NCBI RefSeq assembly: GCF_047675955.1
Contig: NC_132915.1
Location: forward strand, 51,598,026-51,662,025
Length of the DNA stretch: 64,000 nt
From: Chlorocebus sabaeus
Taxonomy: Eukaryota > Chordata > Mammalia > Primates > Cercopithecidae
Direction: 5' to 3'
This document shows positions 1-11,870 of this stretch, piece after piece. The position numbers were made by a program, and so were the translations under genes. The notes below the pieces were generated by a model. That model saw nothing but the letters and a program-made list of their open reading frames with translations, was not told the DNA's origin and did no database searches. The stretch's first letter is position 1, and every line of letters starts with the position of its first letter.

Positions 1-1268
1 TAACACCAGGTGATAATAAATTGTTTTCAGAAAATAGATTCAGTTAGAATAAATACATCAAAATGTTATCTTTCACAGTAAAATATCTGTGTGAAAGATT
101 ATTTATCCTACTCTATGAATCTCCCTCCAAATCAAAGCATAGATTATAGTTGTCTTGTTTAGTTTTTTGTTTTGTCTTGTTTGCTATTAAGAGTAAAGAC
201 AATTGTGAACCCCACGAAATTCTAAAAGTGTTGTTCTTAGAGACAAGATAAAACATCCTTAAGCATTTGCTTAAGCTTGCTTTGTAAAATGATTTTTATT
301 GTTCACAATGAAGATTATTTCATTCTTCCTTTTGTTCTTCAGTTGTTTGCTTATTTCATCATGTTTGCTGGACAAAGTCATGTGTACAATTATTATATAT
401 CAGTAATAAATAACCTCAAAAAGTCAGGTTTCTGAATTTTGGGGAAAAATCTTAGCAGGTTTTATTTTTGAGACAGTGTATTTTTAAGATTTATGGAAGG
501 TAATATGAAAGTAGGTAATAATTTCATTGATTAGGACCAACTCTTTTACATATGATTGGTTAAGAGGATAATAGTGTAACAAATTTTGTAGCTGTTGTGT
601 TGAAAGATAAGCATACAAATATTCTCAAAAATAGTTTGCTTTATCTATGTGATTGAGATATTCAGCTTGTCTGTATAACTGATGATGATAATTGACATCT
701 TAATAATAAACAAATGGAATAATGGGAATAGAATATTATATAGCCACCAAAACAAATGATCCAAAATACTTGAAAACATTATGAAATGCCTTTAAATCCC
801 AATGAGTTGTTTTAACTATCAAAATATGTATGTTAGATTAAAGTTGCCAACATAATTTTACATGCAGACAGCTGAAAGTTTGTATAGCAAGTTTATCTGA
901 AGAGTTGGATAAGGTTTCAAACCTGTTGTTTCTTTTAGGGAGTAGGTGTGCGTAAATACTTGGGAAAGTAGAACTGGCCCCATCTGTTAGATATGGTTCT
1001 TTCATGATAAAGCTGGATTCTACTCTGGGTGTTGGTGTTCCTAGAAAACTGCATAAGGAACAGATGTAGTCACATGTGTTTTGTCATTAAATCATTCAAC
1101 ATGCTGTTTATGATCAATACTCCAAATCCAAATGATAAGAATCAGTTAGATACTCATCAAGATGAAAATAACAGCTTGGGTTGACGTCTGAAATAAAATA
1201 AAAAGATACCATAACAATTTGGTGTAATTACGACTCATACCCCTCAGCCTACTTGAAGTGTATTTTAC
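1..1268. other. AT-rich single-copy sequence
   Basis: No gene, RNA or clear repeat is recognised. A stretch around 705-800 (a 'tggaataatg...atatagccacc' pattern) weakly resembles the 3' part of an ancient L1M ORF2/3'UTR, but it is too decayed to call separately. Confidence 0.5.
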
Positions 1269-2064
1269 ATGTCAGTGTATGTTGTTATCACTTACTTGGT
1301 CATAAATGCTAGAAATCTAAGAATTATGTTGACTACTTCCCATTCCCAAGCCACCATTCCTAGTTTGTCATCTAGTTCTTCCAATTTTAATTCAAAGTGT
1401 GTCTTTCCTCTTCCCACCCACACTCAGTTCAGTGTCTTATCTCAGTGCAATGGCCTTCTAACTAGCCTCCTATCTCCATTCTATTAATCTCAATCCTACA
1501 GTCAAGACTGCTCCTAGAATAAGCTTTCCCAAAATACAGAAATTATTTCTTTAATTATAAATCTTGATGTCTCCCCATTGTATATAGAATCAGGTACAAA
1601 CTCCTTCATGAGTCACCAAGATCCTGCATCAGGACCAAGCCTACCTTCCAGGATCATGAACCACCATCCCCTTCCACAAACCCTACACTTCTGTTGTATT
1701 TCTATGAACATATTTTATACTTTCTTATCTTTGAGCTTTAGATTTGCCTTTTATTCTTTCTGGATTGACTTTTCTCTGCTTTACACAGAGAATTCAGATT
1801 CATCCTTCAAGGTCTTCCAAAATATCACTTCCATATAAATTATCTTCCTTGATTCCCTCAGACAGAAAAGCAATCAACTGGTCTCATGGGTTAACTTTAT
1901 ATACCTATACTGTAAGATTTATTATTATTTTTTAATGTTTGCTACATCATAAGAATGAGCTCCTTGAGAGAAGAAATTGAGTTTTATTAATTTTTATGTT
2001 TCCATTACCTAGCTTAGAGCCTAGCAAATATTGAATGCTCAGTAATCATTTGTTGAATGAATGG
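1269..2064 (+). mobile_element. L2 LINE, 3'-terminal fragment
   Basis: The pyrimidine-rich stretch carries the order of features of the L2 3' end: a 'tctccccattg...agaatcaggtacaaactcc' block, then 'catccttcaaggtcttcc', then 'gagctccttgagagaagaa', and finally 'tagagcctagcaaatattgaatgctcagtaatcatttgttgaatgaatgg' in decayed form. The last block is the diagnostic L2 3' terminus, so the element is on the plus strand. It is fixed and non-functional. The 5' limit is uncertain by about 100 bases. Short open frames here are chance. Confidence 0.8.
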
Positions 2065-2108
2065 ATAAACCAAAAGCAACTAGAATCATTCTGCACTAAA
2101 TAAAATTA

Positions 2109-2411
2109 CATGCTTGTAATCCCAGCACTTTGGGGGGCCAAGGCGGGCAGATCACCTGAGGTCAGGAGTGCGAGACCAGCCTGACCAACATGGTGAAACC
2201 CCGCCTCTACTAAAAATACAAAAGTTAGCTGGGCATAGTAGTGGGCACCTGTAATCCCAGCTGTAATCCCAACTCCAGAGGCTGAGGCAGGAGAATCGCT
2301 AGAACCTGGGAGGCGGAGGTTACAGTGAGCCGAGATCATGCCATTGCACTCCAGCCTGGGTGACAGAGCGAGGATCCATCCAAAAAATAAAATAAAATAA
2401 AAATAAAAAAA
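2109..2411 (+). mobile_element. Alu (AluS-like), 5'-truncated
   Basis: Typical left monomer (tgtaatcccagcactttgg), mid-linker and right monomer (gtgagccgagatcatgcc, ccagcctgggtgacagagcg), followed by an A-rich tail with aaaataaaat units. About the first 25 bases of the consensus are missing. The right arm carries a small internal repeat, 'tgtaatcccagc' followed at once by 'tgtaatcccaac'. The minus-strand open frame over it is only an Alu frame. Confidence 0.95.
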
Positions 2412-2574
2412 TTCTAAAGTAAGCAGCTGATGCTACACTCCTGGTTATCCACGTAGCAGTTTCATGCTGTGTTCTAACTACCCTTGGTGCTACCCAGGCC
2501 TCTCTTTCTTGGTGGAGAACTCACGAGTCCAGGACTTTGATTCCTCTTATTTCTCTCAAACTTAATTACAGTGA

Positions 2575-2830
2575 AATGTAGTTAAAAGCATGGGGATCCG
2601 ACTAACTGCAATCAAATCCAGCCCCCATTTTTTACAAGCTGTGTAACTCTGTTCAAGTTATTTAACATTTTTGTGCCTTAGTTTACTCATCTGTAATATG
2701 TTTGATTACATAACCAATATAGTACAATTGTGATTAAAAATTAAATGAGTCAATGCATATGAAGTAGCCAGAATTGTGCCTGACATGTCCTTAATACATT
2801 TCAGCAATTTTTAGCTCTTTTAATTATTAG
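2575..2830 (+). mobile_element. MIR SINE
   Basis: Shows the MIR core in order: 'gttaaaagcatgggg', 'tacaagctgtgtaactctg', 'caagttatttaacattttt', 'gtgccttagtttactcatc', then 'attaaatgagtcaatgcat' and 'agaattgtgcctgacat'. Nearly full length. Confidence 0.92.
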
Positions 2831-4399
2831 CTCTGGGTCTCAGTTACCCAGGGCTTTGTTGATCAGTGACTAGTTGGTTTTACAAGTGCACTCCTATTGA
2901 AATCTTCATGACTGAGAATATGGTGTTTTCTCTTTCTTCATGATGTTTGCAGTTGAATTGTTTTAATGAGACATGCTAAAGATACAGTTAATTTGTGGGA
3001 ATTTTGAGCACTATAAAGGTTTTTAGGTGAGCTTACTGAATGAGTCTTTTCCCATAAAATCACAATTTCCAACTTTAAGCATTTCCTGAAGATTCTCTCT
3101 TTGCTCTGGATGAAGGTAGGTACTGAGGTCTAAAAGAAAGAATAGAAGAAGAAAGATAAGATCCTACTAAATATAGTACAAACAACTTTTTAATCTAACA
3201 AACATAATATGAAAGGTTATGGAAGGTTGGCCTTTAAATATTGTAGAAACTCAGAAAGGTCACATAGTTTGGGATAGTCATTAAAAGCTTTTTGGATGAG
3301 GCATGTTAAAAGATAACTATTACTAATAGGTAGAGTTAGGATGGGTTGAAAAGAGACACAGATAAAAGAAAAGACACAGAATAGATTGTAGATAATTGTC
3401 TATGAAATGCATGAGCACTGCTGCTAATAGAATCTCCGAGGGTGCATTGCAGTTCCTATGTCTCATTCAAACGTCTTAAGATGAAATACCATTGCTTATC
3501 TACCTATTGCCTTCACATATCAAATGGTAGTTACTGCAGTGGGACTACAGAGAGTGGCAAACTTCATGTAAAAATATTATACAGAACATGCATTCATGTT
3601 TTATTATTGGTGGATAGAGTAGTTAGGAGAAGAGGGACGGAGTTTCTGTAATTTCTCTTCAGAGGCCCCTTCCAACTCTGAAATGATGAGTGTCTGATAA
3701 TAAAGGTTTACAGTACTATGCTGTGATTTCTATGGACATAGATTGCATTTTTGCATGCTGGTTCAAAAGGGTCTTCATGTGTTCTTTGTTAGGGCTTTTA
3801 TCTTCCTCATCTCCTAAGGATAATCAATGAGTGCAAAATGACTCTGGAAATTAACATTGATTTCTAAAGAATTACTGAGCAACTAATGTGAGTAGGCTTT
3901 TGTATATCTGTACCTCCTGAAAGTCCTTTAATCATCAGGAAATGCCCTACATATCCATCAATATTCCTTGAAAAGTTTGATTTTCAAGATATATTAATGA
4001 ATGAAAGAAGTATCTAGGTCTTCCATGATTTGGGCCTCATATGTGATTCTGTTTACAGTAGACAATTTCTCTTATCAATATAGGGAATATCTTTGATAGT
4101 GTAATGGCAAAATCACATTGCATCATATTTTTTATTTCAAATGACATTCTGATTTCCTTTAAACATTCTTATTCGTTTTGGAATTAGCATAAACTGATAG
4201 CCTTATATTAGGCATCTGAAAAATCTATTGTAGTATGAGTATTACCAGTGAGAGAAAGCAGGACAAGCCATGTGGCCCACTATCAAAAAGAAGCATGTCA
4301 CAATCTTTGACTTACAAGAAAGAATATAAAGATAATATTTCTCAGTTATCCATACTTAAATATAAGTTTGAGCTGTTTTTATGATTACATATATATGAC
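2831..4399. other. Single-copy sequence with one doubtful old repeat
   Basis: No gene or confident repeat. About 3270-3400 ('ctttttggatgaggcatgtt ... agacacagat') resembles the downstream part of an ancient repeat that also seems present near 52.4 kb, but the call is weak. The short open frame at 3442-3651 has no recognisable homology. Confidence 0.45.
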
Positions 4400-4570
4400 A
4401 GAAAACTATTTGGGGGCACAGGTTTGCAAGTCTGACAGCCCAGGGTTTGAGTCTTATTTCTACTCATACTGAGCTGTAGTCTCCCAGTTTCTTCATCTGA
4501 AAAATAAGATGAAGTAAGACAATATGCATAAAGTTCTTAGTAAGCAGAATTAGTCAGTGGAGGTGAAGTG
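4400..4570 (+). mobile_element. MIR SINE, decayed
   Basis: Order of MIR features: 'tctgacagcccagggtttga', 'cagtttcttcatctgaaaa', 'gcataaagttcttagtaag'. The middle is strongly diverged. Confidence 0.65.
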
Positions 4571-5019
4571 GGAGTCAATATATAGTGGCATCTGTCTGCA
4601 TCTTTATAATTTATTTTGTGATTTAAAGGCAACCATTTATGAAATAATATACTTTTTCAAAAAACTAGTTTATTCATTTCATCTTCAGGGTCTGTACTCA
4701 ACGAACAGAGTGGAAATGCAATTGGAAAAACTCTAATATAAAACCCTATTAAGGACCCTACCTGGCTGTTTCCATCTGGGGCTTCTTCACCATGCTGACT
4801 TGGAGAGATATTCCTTCATTGTTTCAAGTTCCCCCTTTACTCCTGTGTATCATGTGTCCAAAAGCTTATGGAAATGGCTTTCTATTTATTAGAATTCAGC
4901 AACTTTGGAATTTAATTTCTTTATGCCACTATTAGTAAAATCAAGGTAATAATAATATCTACACCACCTACTTCAGCATGAACATAAAGGTAAGATGGGA
5001 TTATATTAGTGACAGCAAA

Positions 5020-5165
5020 TAGTTGGAATGTTTCCTTTATCCCAGTCACTGTTCTGAGTGTTCTACGTGTATTAACCTATCTATTCTCCAAAACTCCTAT
5101 TAAGGTGGACACTACATCTCAGTGGGGCAATTGCAACACCTGTTCTTTCTAATTTGTCCTATATG
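5020..5165 (-). mobile_element. MIR SINE fragment, antisense
   Basis: Reads as reverse MIR: 'tatcccagtcactgttctga', 'tctacgtgtattaacctat', then a decayed fold of the 'counts/charge' block. Ends before the conserved core. Confidence 0.7.
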
Positions 5166-5689
5166 TTCCAACAACAATTCTCCATGTTTGGCCATTTATA
5201 ACTTAATGATAGAGCTGTAATATGGATTAAGGTAGTTTGGATCCACAAAACATTGACATCTCACAGATTTTAACAACCCTTTACAAACAGTGAATAACAG
5301 AGAACTTGCATGATCATGCAACTTAGGCTTTCTACCTACAAGGAAGAGGAGTCTAGGTAGATTGGTGATTTCACATAGAGTCCAATAAAGGAAAGAACCA
5401 ATAAAGGAAAGAACCAAAGGCTGGCTTTCTTTTGTAATAGGGGTTTGAAGAGGTCTATGAAATGCAGTCAACCAGAGAATAAGATGCAAGGAATGTGGAA
5501 TAAAAATCCAGATTTTATATACAGCAGAACTGGAAACACATACTCATTTATTCATTCATTGATTATTTCACTATTGGGCATTTTGTTAATTATTGGTAAC
5601 AGAGACATGAATAAGACAGTTCATTGCCTAAAAGTGCACCCTGTTTACTGGTGAAGACAGTATTGCTTGTCATCCTGAAGTCTGTGGCA
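5166..5689. other. Single-copy sequence with a 16-bp tandem duplication
   Basis: No gene recognised. At 5382-5413 the 16-mer ccaataaaggaaagaa occurs twice head to tail without mismatch. 5535-5650 ('catttattcattcattgatt ... gacatgaataagacag') may be a scrap of an ancient interspersed repeat. Confidence 0.55.
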
Positions 5690-5845
5690 TGAACTTGAGT
5701 GACTCACTCAATCACTTAGATCCTCTATTCCCTCACTTATAAAAAAGGATAAAATCTCCCACATTACAAGGTTTCAGTGATTATTTAGAGAAGGGCTGCA
5801 TAAAATGCTGAAAGAAATTGTCACTGAATAAAGTAGTTGTTATGA
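5690..5845 (+). mobile_element. MIR SINE fragment
   Basis: Carries 'ctctattccctcacttataa', 'aggataaaatctcccac' and 'caaggtttcagtgattattt', the second half of the MIR core and tail. Confidence 0.75.
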
Positions 5846-6564
5846 AGGTGGCGTATGGAGGAAGTTGAAGTTACAAAAGTAATTTACACACTCAAAAAAG
5901 GATAAGAGGAAACAATAAACGATATTTAACAGGGATATGTGATATCAGGTTTTTATATTAGAAAGTTTACCTTGGTAGCAGGATGGAGACTGGACTTCAA
6001 GGGAACTAAATGAAAGATAGTGTATCTATTAGGAATTATTAAGTAGAGGAAGAAGGCCGATAAGGCCAAAAGGGGTTGTGGACATGGAACAGAAACAAAA
6101 TAAATTTTTAATATAGAATACATTTTTCTACTTTAACCATATCTTAAACAGGGCTATTTCATGGGATTTAAAAACAGAACCTTAGGAAAAATCAAGAATG
6201 CAGCCAAGCATTTTTAGTGAACAAATCCTATTTAGAACATTTCTCTTAGGTTTGGGACAGCCAAAAGGTAGGTATTCTAGATGTTAACTTGCTGCTTTTG
6301 AGCTCTCTCCATTCCCCCTTCCTGAGAGTCAGTAGAGGTCACTTTACTTTGGGCCACTGGACATCTTTCCACAACTTATTTCTAGCACATACCTCAGCTT
6401 GTTACACTTTTTTTTTTTTCATGTATGCATCCCCCAATAAATGGATAGTTAATTGAATGAAGAGTGTCTTTTTCTGAATCCCAAATATTTAGATGATGCA
6501 TGGAATTCAGTAAATACTTGTTTCATAAATAAACAAATGAGAGCATAAGAGTTAATCATGAGAT
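5846..6564. other. Single-copy sequence, nothing recognised
   Basis: AT-rich; a T-run lies at 6410-6419. No exon, RNA or transposon signature seen. Confidence 0.55.
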
Positions 6565-6795
6565 CCCTGAAGTAAGACTGACAGGTTTTGAGTCCTGATT
6601 CCACCATCAATTACTAGCAGGATAACAAACCTCTAGGCCTATTTCATCATCTATGAAATGGAAATTACAATATTATAGCGTTGCAGTGAAGTTAAATGAC
6701 ACAAATATATGTTAAGTCCTTAGCCTTCTCCCTGACACACAATCAGCATTTATTTAATTAAATGAGAGCTGCCATTATTACTATCAATATTATTA
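6565..6795 (+). mobile_element. MIR SINE
   Basis: Contains 'gacaggttttgagtcctgat', 'aggcctatttcatcatctat', 'gcgttgcagtgaagttaaat' and 'ccctgacacacaatcagcat'. Clear plus-strand MIR, near full length. Confidence 0.9.
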
Positions 6796-7720
6796 TCGTA
6801 AAGACACTGGACTCTTAATTTCTGAGGAACCATTTTCCCTCCTTCTTCTACTTTCTGCTGCCCAATATAATTCTGCTTTGGAAAATTGCATTGATGGAAT
6901 CAATGATTATAATAACTAACAATAGGATGGATTGATTTTTATTTTCTTTTATTTTTATAGCTTACTCTGTCATTCTCTGTCTCCATGCAATCAATGCCTT
7001 AGAAGATACACATTTTAGTTATTGAGGGTTAAGATGGCAGATTGGAGGCAGGGCTAACTTGCAGCTCCCACTCAGATAGACAGAGCAGCATGTGGGGACT
7101 CACATCATGAACTTTTGCTCCAAGAACTACTGCCGGAACATACCAGGAAAGCTGAAAGAATCCACAGACCCTTTGAAGGAACTGGATCACTTCTACAGGC
7201 TCCCTGAGATGCCAAAAGAATGTGTCTGCTTGCTTTCTCAGCAGGGTTCCCATGGTCTGAGGAAAGTTCTCAACCCTTGTCTCCAGCTTCCTGGAAATAG
7301 ACTTGCTGCTGTTAGGGGATCACAGTGGGAATGAGACAAGCCTTTAGGACTGCCAGCTATGTGGGAGCAGGGTGAGGTCTGTAACTGCTGGCTTTCCCCC
7401 AGTTCCCTGGGAATCTGTATAACTCATCAGAGGCAGCGATAACCCCCCTGGAAACATAACTCCATTGGCCTGGGAACCATACCCATATCCCCCACAGTAG
7501 CCTAAGCAAGCCCTACCCAAGGAGAGTCTGAGCTCAGACATGCCTATCCCTGCCCCCAGCTGGTGGTTTTTCTCTATTCACCCTGGTAGCCAAAAACAAA
7601 GGTGATAGTCTCTCCAGAGCTCTATGACCCTGCCCATCACCTGAGAAACCTGAATACTTAACCAGGCATCCCTAGGACAAGTTTGCATCATTCTTATAGG
7701 ACCACAGCTGATACACTCTT

Positions 7721-8031
7721 TTTTTTTTTGAAACAGAGTCTCGCTCTGTCGCCCAGGCTGGAGTGCAGTAGTGTGATCTTAGCTCACTGTGTGGTGCGAT
7801 CTCAGCTCACTGCAAGCTCCACCTCCCAGGTTCACACCATTCTCCTGCCTCAGCCTCCCAAGTAGCTGGGACTACAGGTGCCCGCCACCACACCCAGCTA
7901 ATTTTTTGTATTTTTAGTAGAGACGGGGTTTCACCATGTTAGCCAGGATGGTCTCGATCTCCTGACCTTGTGATCTGCCCACCTGGGCCTCCCAAAGTTC
8001 TGGGATCACAGGTGTGAGCCACCGTGCCTGG
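7721..8031 (-). mobile_element. AluY-type Alu inserted in the L1 5'UTR
   Basis: Reverse-oriented Alu headed by a T-run, with AluY-type blocks (reverse of 'gagatcgagaccatcctggc' and 'gcttgcagtgagc'). It is flanked by a target-site duplication, ctgatacactctt at 7708-7720 and ctgatgcactctt at 8032-8044 (one mismatch). It carries an imperfect tandem duplication of about 23 bases around 7772-7820, giving 'agctcactg' twice. L1 sequence resumes directly after the duplication. Confidence 0.95.
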
Positions 8032-8510
8032 CTGATGCACTCTTCAAAGAACCACCTCCTGGTTGGAGATAAACCAACACAAAACCAACACACTAAAAAA
8101 AATATACAACCAAAGACCCTCACAGAGTCCACTTCACTCCCCTGCTACCTTCACCAGAATAGATGCTAGTATCCAGGCTGAAAGACCTGAAGATTGATCA
8201 CATCACGGGACTCTTTGCAGACACTCCCCAGTACCAGTCTGGAGCCCAGTAGCTCCACTAGGTGGCTAGACCCAGAAGAGCAAAAACAATCACTGCAGTT
8301 AGGCTCTCAGGAAGCCCCATTCCTAGGGGAAGGGGGAGAATACCACATCAAGGGAACATCCCATGGGACAAAATAATCTGAACAGCAGCCCTGGAATCCC
8401 ATATCTTCCCTCTAACATACTCAAATGAGAAGGAACCAGAAAACAATACTGGTAATATGACAAAACAAGGCTTCTTCACACCCCCAAAAGATCACACCAG
8501 CTCACCAGTA

Positions 8511-9049
8511 ATGGATTCAAACCAAGATGAAATCTCTGAATTGCCAGAAAAATAATTCAAAAGGTTGATTATTAAGCTAATCAAAAAGGTACCAGAGAAA
8601 GGTAAAGCCCAAATTAATGAAATCAAAATCATGATACAGGATATGAAAGGAAATTTTTTCAGTTAAATAGATAGCATGGATAAAAAACAGTCACAACTTC
8701 TGGAAATCAAGGACACACTTAGAGAAATGCAAACTGCACAGGAAAATCTCAGCAATAGAATTGGACAAGCAAAAGAAATAACTTCAGAGTTCAAAGACAA
8801 GGCTTTTGAATTAACCAAATTCATCAAAGACAAACAATAAAGATTTTTAAAAAATGAACAAAGCCTCCAAGAAGTTTGTGACTATGTTAAATGTCCAAAC
8901 CTAAGAATAATTGGTTTTCCAGAGGAAGAAGAGGAATCTAAAAGTTTGGAAAATATGTTTGAGGGAATAATTGAGGAAAACTTCCCTGTCTTGCTAGAGA
9001 TCTAGACATCCCAATACTGGCAGCTCAAAGAACACCTGGGAAATTCATT
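8511..9049 (+). pseudogene. L1 ORF1 remnant
   Basis: The ORF1 start codon is at 8511 (MDSNQDEISELPEK, then a stop at 8553-8555 where the family has a coding codon). Downstream the coiled-coil-coding region (many Lys/Glu/Gln codons, 'ctcagcaatagaattg', 'aagcctccaagaagt') and the beginning of the RNA-binding domain ('aataattggttttccagag') are recognisable but carry further stops. ORF1p normally binds L1 RNA as a trimer; this copy ends at about half length at the internal deletion and cannot encode it. Confidence 0.85.
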
Positions 9050-11077
9050 AGACATTGAAAGAAGAGTTGGTACCAATTCTGTTGACACTATTCCACAGGA
9101 TAGAGAAAGACAGAATCCTCCTTAAATCATTCTATGAAACCAGTATCCCCCTAATATCCAAACCAAGGAAGGACATAACAAAAAGAGAAAACTACAGACT
9201 AATATCCCTGATGAATATAGATGCAAAAATCCTCAGCAAAATACTAGCAAACTGAATCCAACAGCATATCAAAAAGATAATCCACCATGATCAAGTGGGG
9301 TTCACACTAGGGATGCAGGGATGGTTTAACACATACATAAGTCAACACATGTGATACATCACATAAACAGAATTAAAAACAAAAATCACATGATCATCTC
9401 AATAGATAAAGAAAAAGCATTTGACAAAATCCTGCATTCCTTTATGATTAAAACCCTCAGAAAAATCGGCATAGAAGGGAAATACCTTAAGATAACAGAA
9501 GCCATCAATGACAAATCCACAGCCAACGTTATACTGAACGGGGAAAAGTTGGAAGCAGTCCCCCCGAGAACTGGAACAAAACAAAGGTGCCCACTTTCAC
9601 CACTTCTATTCAATATATTACTGGAAGTCCTGGCCAGAGCACTCAGACAAGAGAAAGACATAAAGGGCATCCAAATTGGTAAGAGGAAGTCAAACTGTCG
9701 CTGTTTGCTAATGTTGTGATCGTATACCTAGAAAACCCTAAAGATGCATTCAAAAAGCCCTAGAACTGATAAATGAATTCAGCAAAGTTTCAAGATACAA
9801 AATTAATGTACACAAATCAGTACCTTTGCTATACACCAACAGTGACTAAGCTGAGAATCAAATTAAGAACTCAACCCGTTTCACAATAACTGCAAAACAA
9901 ACAAATAAAAAATGTAGGAATACACTTAACCAAGGATGTGAAAGACCGCTACAAGAAAAACTATAAAACACTGCTGAAAAAATCATAGATGACACAAACA
10001 AATGGAAACATATTCCATGCTCATGGATGTGTAGAATCAATATTGTGAAAGTGACTACACTGCCAAAAGCAATCTACAAATTCAATGCCATTCTCATCAA
10101 AATACCATTATCATTCTTCACAGAACTAGAAAAAAGTATCCTAAAATTCATATGGAACCAAAAAAGGGCCCACATTGCTATGCCAAGACTAAGCAAAAAG
10201 AAGAAATCTGGAGACATCACGTTACCCAACTTCAAAGTATACTACTAAGCCACAGTAACCAAAACAACGTGATACTAGTATAAAGATAGGCACATAGACC
10301 AATGAAATGGAATGAAGAATGTAGAAATAAAGCCAAATACTTGTATTCAACTGATCTTTGACAAAGGAAACAAAAATGAAAAGTAGGGAAAGGACACCCT
10401 GTTCAACAAATGGTGCTGGATAATTTGCAAGTCACATGTAGAAGAATGAAACTGGATTCCCATCTCTCACCTTATACAAAAATCAACTCAAGATAGTTCA
10501 AAGACTTAAATCTAAAACCTGAAACCATAAAAATGTTAGAAGACAGCATTAGAAAAACTCCTCTAGACATTGGGTTAGGCAAAGACTTTATGACCAAGAA
10601 CCCAAAAGTGAATGCAACAAGAACAAAGATAAATAGATGGGAGTTAATTAAAAGCATCTGCACAGCAAAAGAAACAGCAGCATTAACTGAGAACCCACAG
10701 AGTGGGAGAAAATCTTCAAAATCTATACATCTGACAAATGACTAATATCCAGAATCTACAAAGAACTCAAACAAATTGGCAAGAAAAAAACAAACAATCC
10801 CATCAAAAAGTGCACTAAGAACATGAATAGACAATTCTCAAAAGAAGCTACACAAATGACCAACAAGCATGGGGAAAAATGCTCAACATCACCAATTATC
10901 AAATCAAAACCATGATGTGATACCACCTTACTCCTGCAATAATGGCCATAATAAAAAAAAGTAGATTTTGTCATGGATGTGGGGGGAAAGGGAACACTTT
11001 TATACTGTTGGTGGGAATGTAAACTAGTACAACTTCTATGGAAAAGAGTGTGGAGATTCCTTAAATAACTTAAAAGT
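9050..11077 (+). pseudogene. L1 ORF2 remnant, RT and C-terminal part
   Basis: Starts just upstream of the reverse-transcriptase domain and runs on toward the Cys-rich C-terminal region. The endonuclease domain is absent. An open stretch at 9351-9719 keeps RT blocks (DKEKAFDKI, CPLSPLLFNILLEVLARA). A one-base loss near 9682 shifts frame, and the catalytic FADD box reads as FANV in the realigned frame, so the active site is lost as well. Further open pieces lie at 10027-10248 and 10533-10745. ORF2 continues beyond the Alu at 11391. Confidence 0.88.
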
Positions 11078-11380
11078 CGGCCGGACTTGGTGGCTTACGC
11101 CTGTAATCCCAGCACTTTGGGAGGCCGAGGTGGGCAGATCATGAGGTCAGGAGATCGAGACCATCCTGGCTAACACGATGAAACTCCGTCTCTACTAAAA
11201 ATACAAAAAATTAGCTGGGTGTGGTGGCGGGTGCCTGTAGTCCCAGCTACTCAGGAGGCTGAGGCAGGAGAATGGCATGAACCCAGGAAGGCGGAACTTG
11301 CAGTGAGCCGAGATCGTGCCACTGCTCTCCAGCCTGGATGACAGAGCGAGACTCTGTCTCAAAAACAAACAAACAAACAA
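11078..11380 (+). mobile_element. AluY inserted in L1 ORF2
   Basis: Full-length plus-strand Alu (ggccggacttggtggct ... tctgtctcaaaaacaaac) with AluY-type blocks 'gagatcgagaccatcctggc' and 'gcttgcagtgagc' in mutated form, and an (aaac)n tail. Target duplication: aacttaaaagt at 11067-11077 and aactaaaagt at 11381-11390 (one-base gap). Confidence 0.95.
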
Positions 11381-11756
11381 AACTAAAAGTAGATGTATCG
11401 TTTAATTCAGTAATCTCACTCCTATCTACCCAGAGGAAAAGAAGTCATTATACAAAAAAGATATTTGCACATGTATGTTTATAGCAGTAAAATTTGAAAT
11501 TGCAAAAATACAGAACCAGACCACGTGCCCATCAGTCAATGAGTGGATAAAGAAAATGTGGTATATATATATATACACCATGGAATATTACTCAGCCATA
11601 AAATGGAATGAAATAATGACATTCACAGCAACCTGGATGTAATTAAAGACTATTATTCTAAGTGAAATAACTCATGAATGGAAAACCAAACATTGTATGT
11701 TCTTGTTCATAAGTGGGGGCTAAGCTGTGAAGATGCAAAGGTATAAGAATGATAGA

Positions 11757-11870
11757 TTTTATATATATAATTATATATATTTATATTATATATTTATTTA
11801 TAAACAATTACATATCATATATGTAATATATATATGATACATATATATAATCTATCCTGTATATCATATA
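11757..11870. repeat. Palindromic AT-rich tract
   Basis: About 110 bases almost wholly A/T made of TATA and TTTA units. It includes a perfect hairpin, ttacatat at 11808-11815 and atatgtaa at 11819-11826, with a 3-base loop. It replaces the expected 3' end of the preceding L1. Confidence 0.9.

Larger units (their letters stand above)
7026..11756 (+). mobile_element. L1 LINE (L1PB/L1MA-age), internally deleted, with two nested Alus
   Basis: A plus-strand L1 with its true 5' end ('aagatggcagattggaggca'), a GC-richer 5'UTR (to 8510, split by an Alu), an ORF1 remnant (8511-9049) and an ORF2 part (9050-11700, split by a second Alu) ending in a short 3'UTR remnant ('gctaagctgtgaagatgcaa'). The 3' end of ORF1, the intergenic region and the ORF2 endonuclease half are missing: ORF1 coding sequence passes straight into the start of the reverse-transcriptase region at about 9050. 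By known L1 layout the loss is about 2 kb. The 3'UTR is lost where the AT tract begins at 11757. Multiple stops and frameshifts; not active. I see no clean target duplication. Confidence 0.93.
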
